Source of the DNA: Paenibacillus whitsoniae
GTDB lineage: Bacteria; Bacillota; Bacilli; Paenibacillales; NBRC-103111
DNA length: 64,000 nucleotides
Direction of reading: 5' to 3'
Assembly (NCBI RefSeq): GCF_003955665.1
Contig: NZ_RXHU01000024.1
Coordinates: 1 to 64,000, forward strand
The notes under the pieces: model-generated
Told to the model about the DNA's origin: nothing
Database searches by the model: none
The model's input: only the letters and a program-made list of their open reading frames with translations
Position numbers and translations under genes: made by a program
Shown here: positions 61,959 through 64,000 of the stretch, one piece after another
Numbering within the stretch: position 1 is the first letter of the stretch
Layout of the letters: every line of letters begins with the position of its first letter

Positions 61959-63545
61959 ATGGACAATAAGGAAACCACCACGGGCAATGAACCCGCATCA
62001 ATGACGCTGACGAACCGCCAGGGCCACCCCATTTCCGATAATCACAACATCCGAACGGTCGGCAATCGCGGCCCTTCGACGCTCGAGAATTACCATTATA
62101 TCGAGAAAATTTCGCATTTTGACCGGGAGCGCGTGCCGGAGCGTGTCGTGCATGCCCGCGGGGCGGGGGCGCATGGCTATTTCGAGGCGTATGGCAAGGT
62201 CGGAGACGAGCCGGTAAGCAAGTACATCCGCGCCAAGCTGTTTCAGGAGGCAGGCAAGCGGACGCCGGTGTTTGTTCGATTTTCGACAGTGGTGCACGGC
62301 ACCTATTCGCCGGAAACATTCCGCGACCCGCGCGGATTTGCTACAAAGTTTTATACGGAAGACGGCAACTGGGATTTGGTCGGGAATAATTTGAAAATCT
62401 TTTTCATCCGCGATCCGTTGAAATTCCCCGACATGGTGCATGCGTTCAAACCGGACCCTGTGACGAATCTCCAGAACCCCGAGCGCATGTTTGATTTCGT
62501 GTCCAATTCGCCGGAGGCGACGCATATGATTACGTTCGTCTTCTCGCCGTGGGGCATTCCCGCCAACTATCGGCAGATGCAGGGCTCCGGGGTGAATACG
62601 TATAAATGGGTCAATCAAGACGGCGAGGCGGTGCTGGTGAAGTACCATTGGGAGCCGGTGAAGCAGGGGATCAAGAATCTGACGCAAGCCGAAGCGGAAG
62701 CCATCCAGGCGAAAAATGTCAACCACGCAACGCAGGACCTATACGAAGCGATTGAGCGCGGCGACTATCCCGAGTGGGAGCTATGTGTGCAGATTTTGAG
62801 CGATGACGAGCACCCGGAGCTCGACTTCGACCCGCTGGACCCGACGAAGCTGTGGGATCATGAGAAGTTTCCATTTTTGAAGGTAGGCAAAATGGTGCTG
62901 GACCGCAATCCGGCGAATTATTTTGCCGAGGTCGAGCAAGTGGCCTTCGGCACCGGCGTCCTCGTGGACGGGCTCGACTTCTCCGACGACAAGCTGCTGC
63001 AAGGCCGGACGTTCTCGTACTCCGATACCCAGCGATACCGCGTGGGTACGAATTATTTGCAGCTGCCCATCAATGCACCAAAGTCGCCGGTGGCGACGAA
63101 TCAGCGGGATGGGCAGATGGCGTACATGGTGGATCAGGGCGCACGCCAGAATCCCCATGTGAACTACGAGCCGTCGTCGCTCGGCGGCTTGCAGGAAGCC
63201 ATGCCATCCGGCAAGGAGCATCAGCCGATGTACCATGATAAGTTAGTGCGGGAGAAGATCAGCCGCACGAATGATTTTGGGCAGGCGGGCGAGACGTACC
63301 GCAAGTTCGAGGATTGGGAGCGCGATGAACTGATTGCGAATCTGGTTGACGCGCTCAAGATCTGTGCGCCGGTCATCCAGGAGAAGATGATCTCGTATTT
63401 TACGCAGGCGGATGCCGATTATGGCCGCCGCGTGAAGGAAGGCTTGGCGCAAGCCAAGGTGGATCAGGCGCACCTCGGCTCCGCCGAGGAAAAAGCCGGC
63501 GCGGCGATTGCAGCCGGCGCCGGGCAGAAGACGGACGGATATTGA
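61959..63545 (+). CDS. katA: Monofunctional heme catalase (KatA-like)
   Basis: This catalase of about 528 residues dismutates H2O2. The distal His H65 lies in [11 protein letters not shown], with the RFSTV and [14 protein letters not shown] segments and the proximal heme Tyr near residue 354 ([12 protein letters not shown]). Its length suggests a clade-3-like small-subunit enzyme with an Ala-rich C-terminal tail. ATG 61959 lies 14 bases after GGGAGG; ATG 61911 is possible. It follows the aldo-keto reductase gene and is followed by a terminator. Confidence 0.94.
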   Translation: MDNKETTTGNEPASMTLTNRQGHPISDNHNIRTVGNRGPSTLENYHYIEKISHFDRERVPERVVHARGAGAHGYFEAYGKVGDEPVSKYIRAKLFQEAGKRTPVFVRFSTVVHGTYSPETFRDPRGFATKFYTEDGNWDLVGNNLKIFFIRDPLKFPDMVHAFKPDPVTNLQNPERMFDFVSNSPEATHMITFVFSPWGIPANYRQMQGSGVNTYKWVNQDGEAVLVKYHWEPVKQGIKNLTQAEAEAIQAKNVNHATQDLYEAIERGDYPEWELCVQILSDDEHPELDFDPLDPTKLWDHEKFPFLKVGKMVLDRNPANYFAEVEQVAFGTGVLVDGLDFSDDKLLQGRTFSYSDTQRYRVGTNYLQLPINAPKSPVATNQRDGQMAYMVDQGARQNPHVNYEPSSLGGLQEAMPSGKEHQPMYHDKLVREKISRTNDFGQAGETYRKFEDWERDELIANLVDALKICAPVIQEKMISYFTQADADYGRRVKEGLAQAKVDQAHLGSAEEKAGAAIAAGAGQKTDGY

Positions 63546-63566
63546 TCGGTCCGTCCTGTTCGATCA

Positions 63567-63595
63567 ACCCTCCCGGAATGGTTCGGGAGGGTTTT
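63567..63595 (+). terminator. Terminator after catalase
   Basis: CCCTCCCG pairs with CGGGAGGG and is followed by TTTT. Confidence 0.85.
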
Positions 63596-63669
63596 CTGCT
63601 GCCCTGCGGCGGCGCGGCGGGCTGCATAGGGCTGCGGGCAGTAGGCAGTGGGTAGTGGCGCGGCGGGAA

Positions 63670-63862
63670 CCTGTATTTTGTACAGGTAATTGCAGGGTCA
63701 GGCGATCTTATTGCCCATTTACCTGCAAAATGTACATGTAAAATCGCCCACATCGGCCGAAAACGAGGTAAAATCCACTATTCCGCTAAAATTACATGCA
63801 GGTTTTACAGGTAATCGTTGATTTTTCCTGAATTTGAGCAAAAAACCTGTAGTTTATGCAGG
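63670..63862. repeat. Family-2 dispersed element, copy C (193 bp)
   Basis: Arms CCTGTATTTTGTACAGG (63670), CCTGCAAAATGTACATG (63722), inverted TACATGCAGGTTTTACAGG (ending 63811) and CCTGTAGTTTATGCAGG (ending 63862) keep the 51-52 bp pair spacing and a 90-bp core. The rest of the window to 64000 shows no gene. Confidence 0.8.
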
Positions 63863-64000
63863 TAGTTGGTGCTGTTCGGGGGCTGCTACGCTTGGGAGGC
63901 TAGTTCAGGCACGGCTGGCTCGGTACGGGGATGATTCGGGCGTCGCTGGTCGGGCCGGGCTGGCTCGCATGTTTTTTACACGAAAGCCTGATTCGCTTGC

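Overview
The window reads as chromosomal DNA of a Firmicute of the Paenibacillus type (Paenibacillaceae). The support is GC-rich Bacillota coding sequence with strong Shine-Dalgarno sites, a T-box leader, a purine riboswitch, YesM/YesN-type regulators beside CUT1 sugar transporters that lack their own ATPase, copper-amine-oxidase-like stalk proteins and an MhqR/MhqO/MhqD quinone-stress cluster. No rRNA, tRNA, CRISPR array, phage or complete insertion sequence was seen. The assignment rests on sequence features and remembered families, not on a search.

Layout. 1-3.5 kb: an isoleucine T-box and a type-2 ileS. 3.5-5.3 kb: an AT-rich stretch with a zeta-type kinase and a small overlapping partner, an orphan gene, and a 183-bp repeat. 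5.3-12.9 kb: two cold-shock genes with identical products and a conserved leader hairpin, a membrane-anchored multicopper oxidase, a purine-riboswitch-controlled deaminase, a beta-propeller protein, a MazG-like/XRE pair and an NlpC/P60 hydrolase. 13-32.2 kb, all on the minus strand: a carbohydrate locus with two SBP-permease-permease transporters, two YesMN-type two-component systems, two heparinase/alginate-lyase-like proteins and an SDR reductase. It looks like uptake and breakdown of an acidic (uronate) polysaccharide, with likely CcpA sites.

32.4-45.3 kb: an FMN reductase, a TetR/MMPL efflux unit with matching operators, a fatty-acid desaturase, a GH78 rhamnosidase-like enzyme, the mhq cluster (flavin reductase, MhqD, MhqO, MhqR) with matching operators, and an MFS exporter. 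45.4-56.9 kb: two stalk-domain proteins, a long-form threonine synthase, a PhyH-type dioxygenase, an AbrB/RelE toxin-antitoxin pair, rlmN, a Fur-box-controlled orphan siderophore ATPase, a chemoreceptor and an AraC regulator. 57-64 kb: redox and iron genes (quinone reductase, Fur-controlled heme-oxygenase-like protein, HxlR with a divergent MFS plus aldo-keto reductase, catalase).

The most unusual content is noncoding. Two unrelated families of dispersed intergenic elements share one design: two forward arms, a centre, then two inverted arms. Family 1 has three full copies of exactly 183 bp (arm spacing 50 / 83 / 50) and one half copy. Family 2 has three copies of 192-193 bp and one variant. 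A third element, 265 bp with terminal inverted repeats, sits between the two lyase genes, and the end of another copy opens the window.
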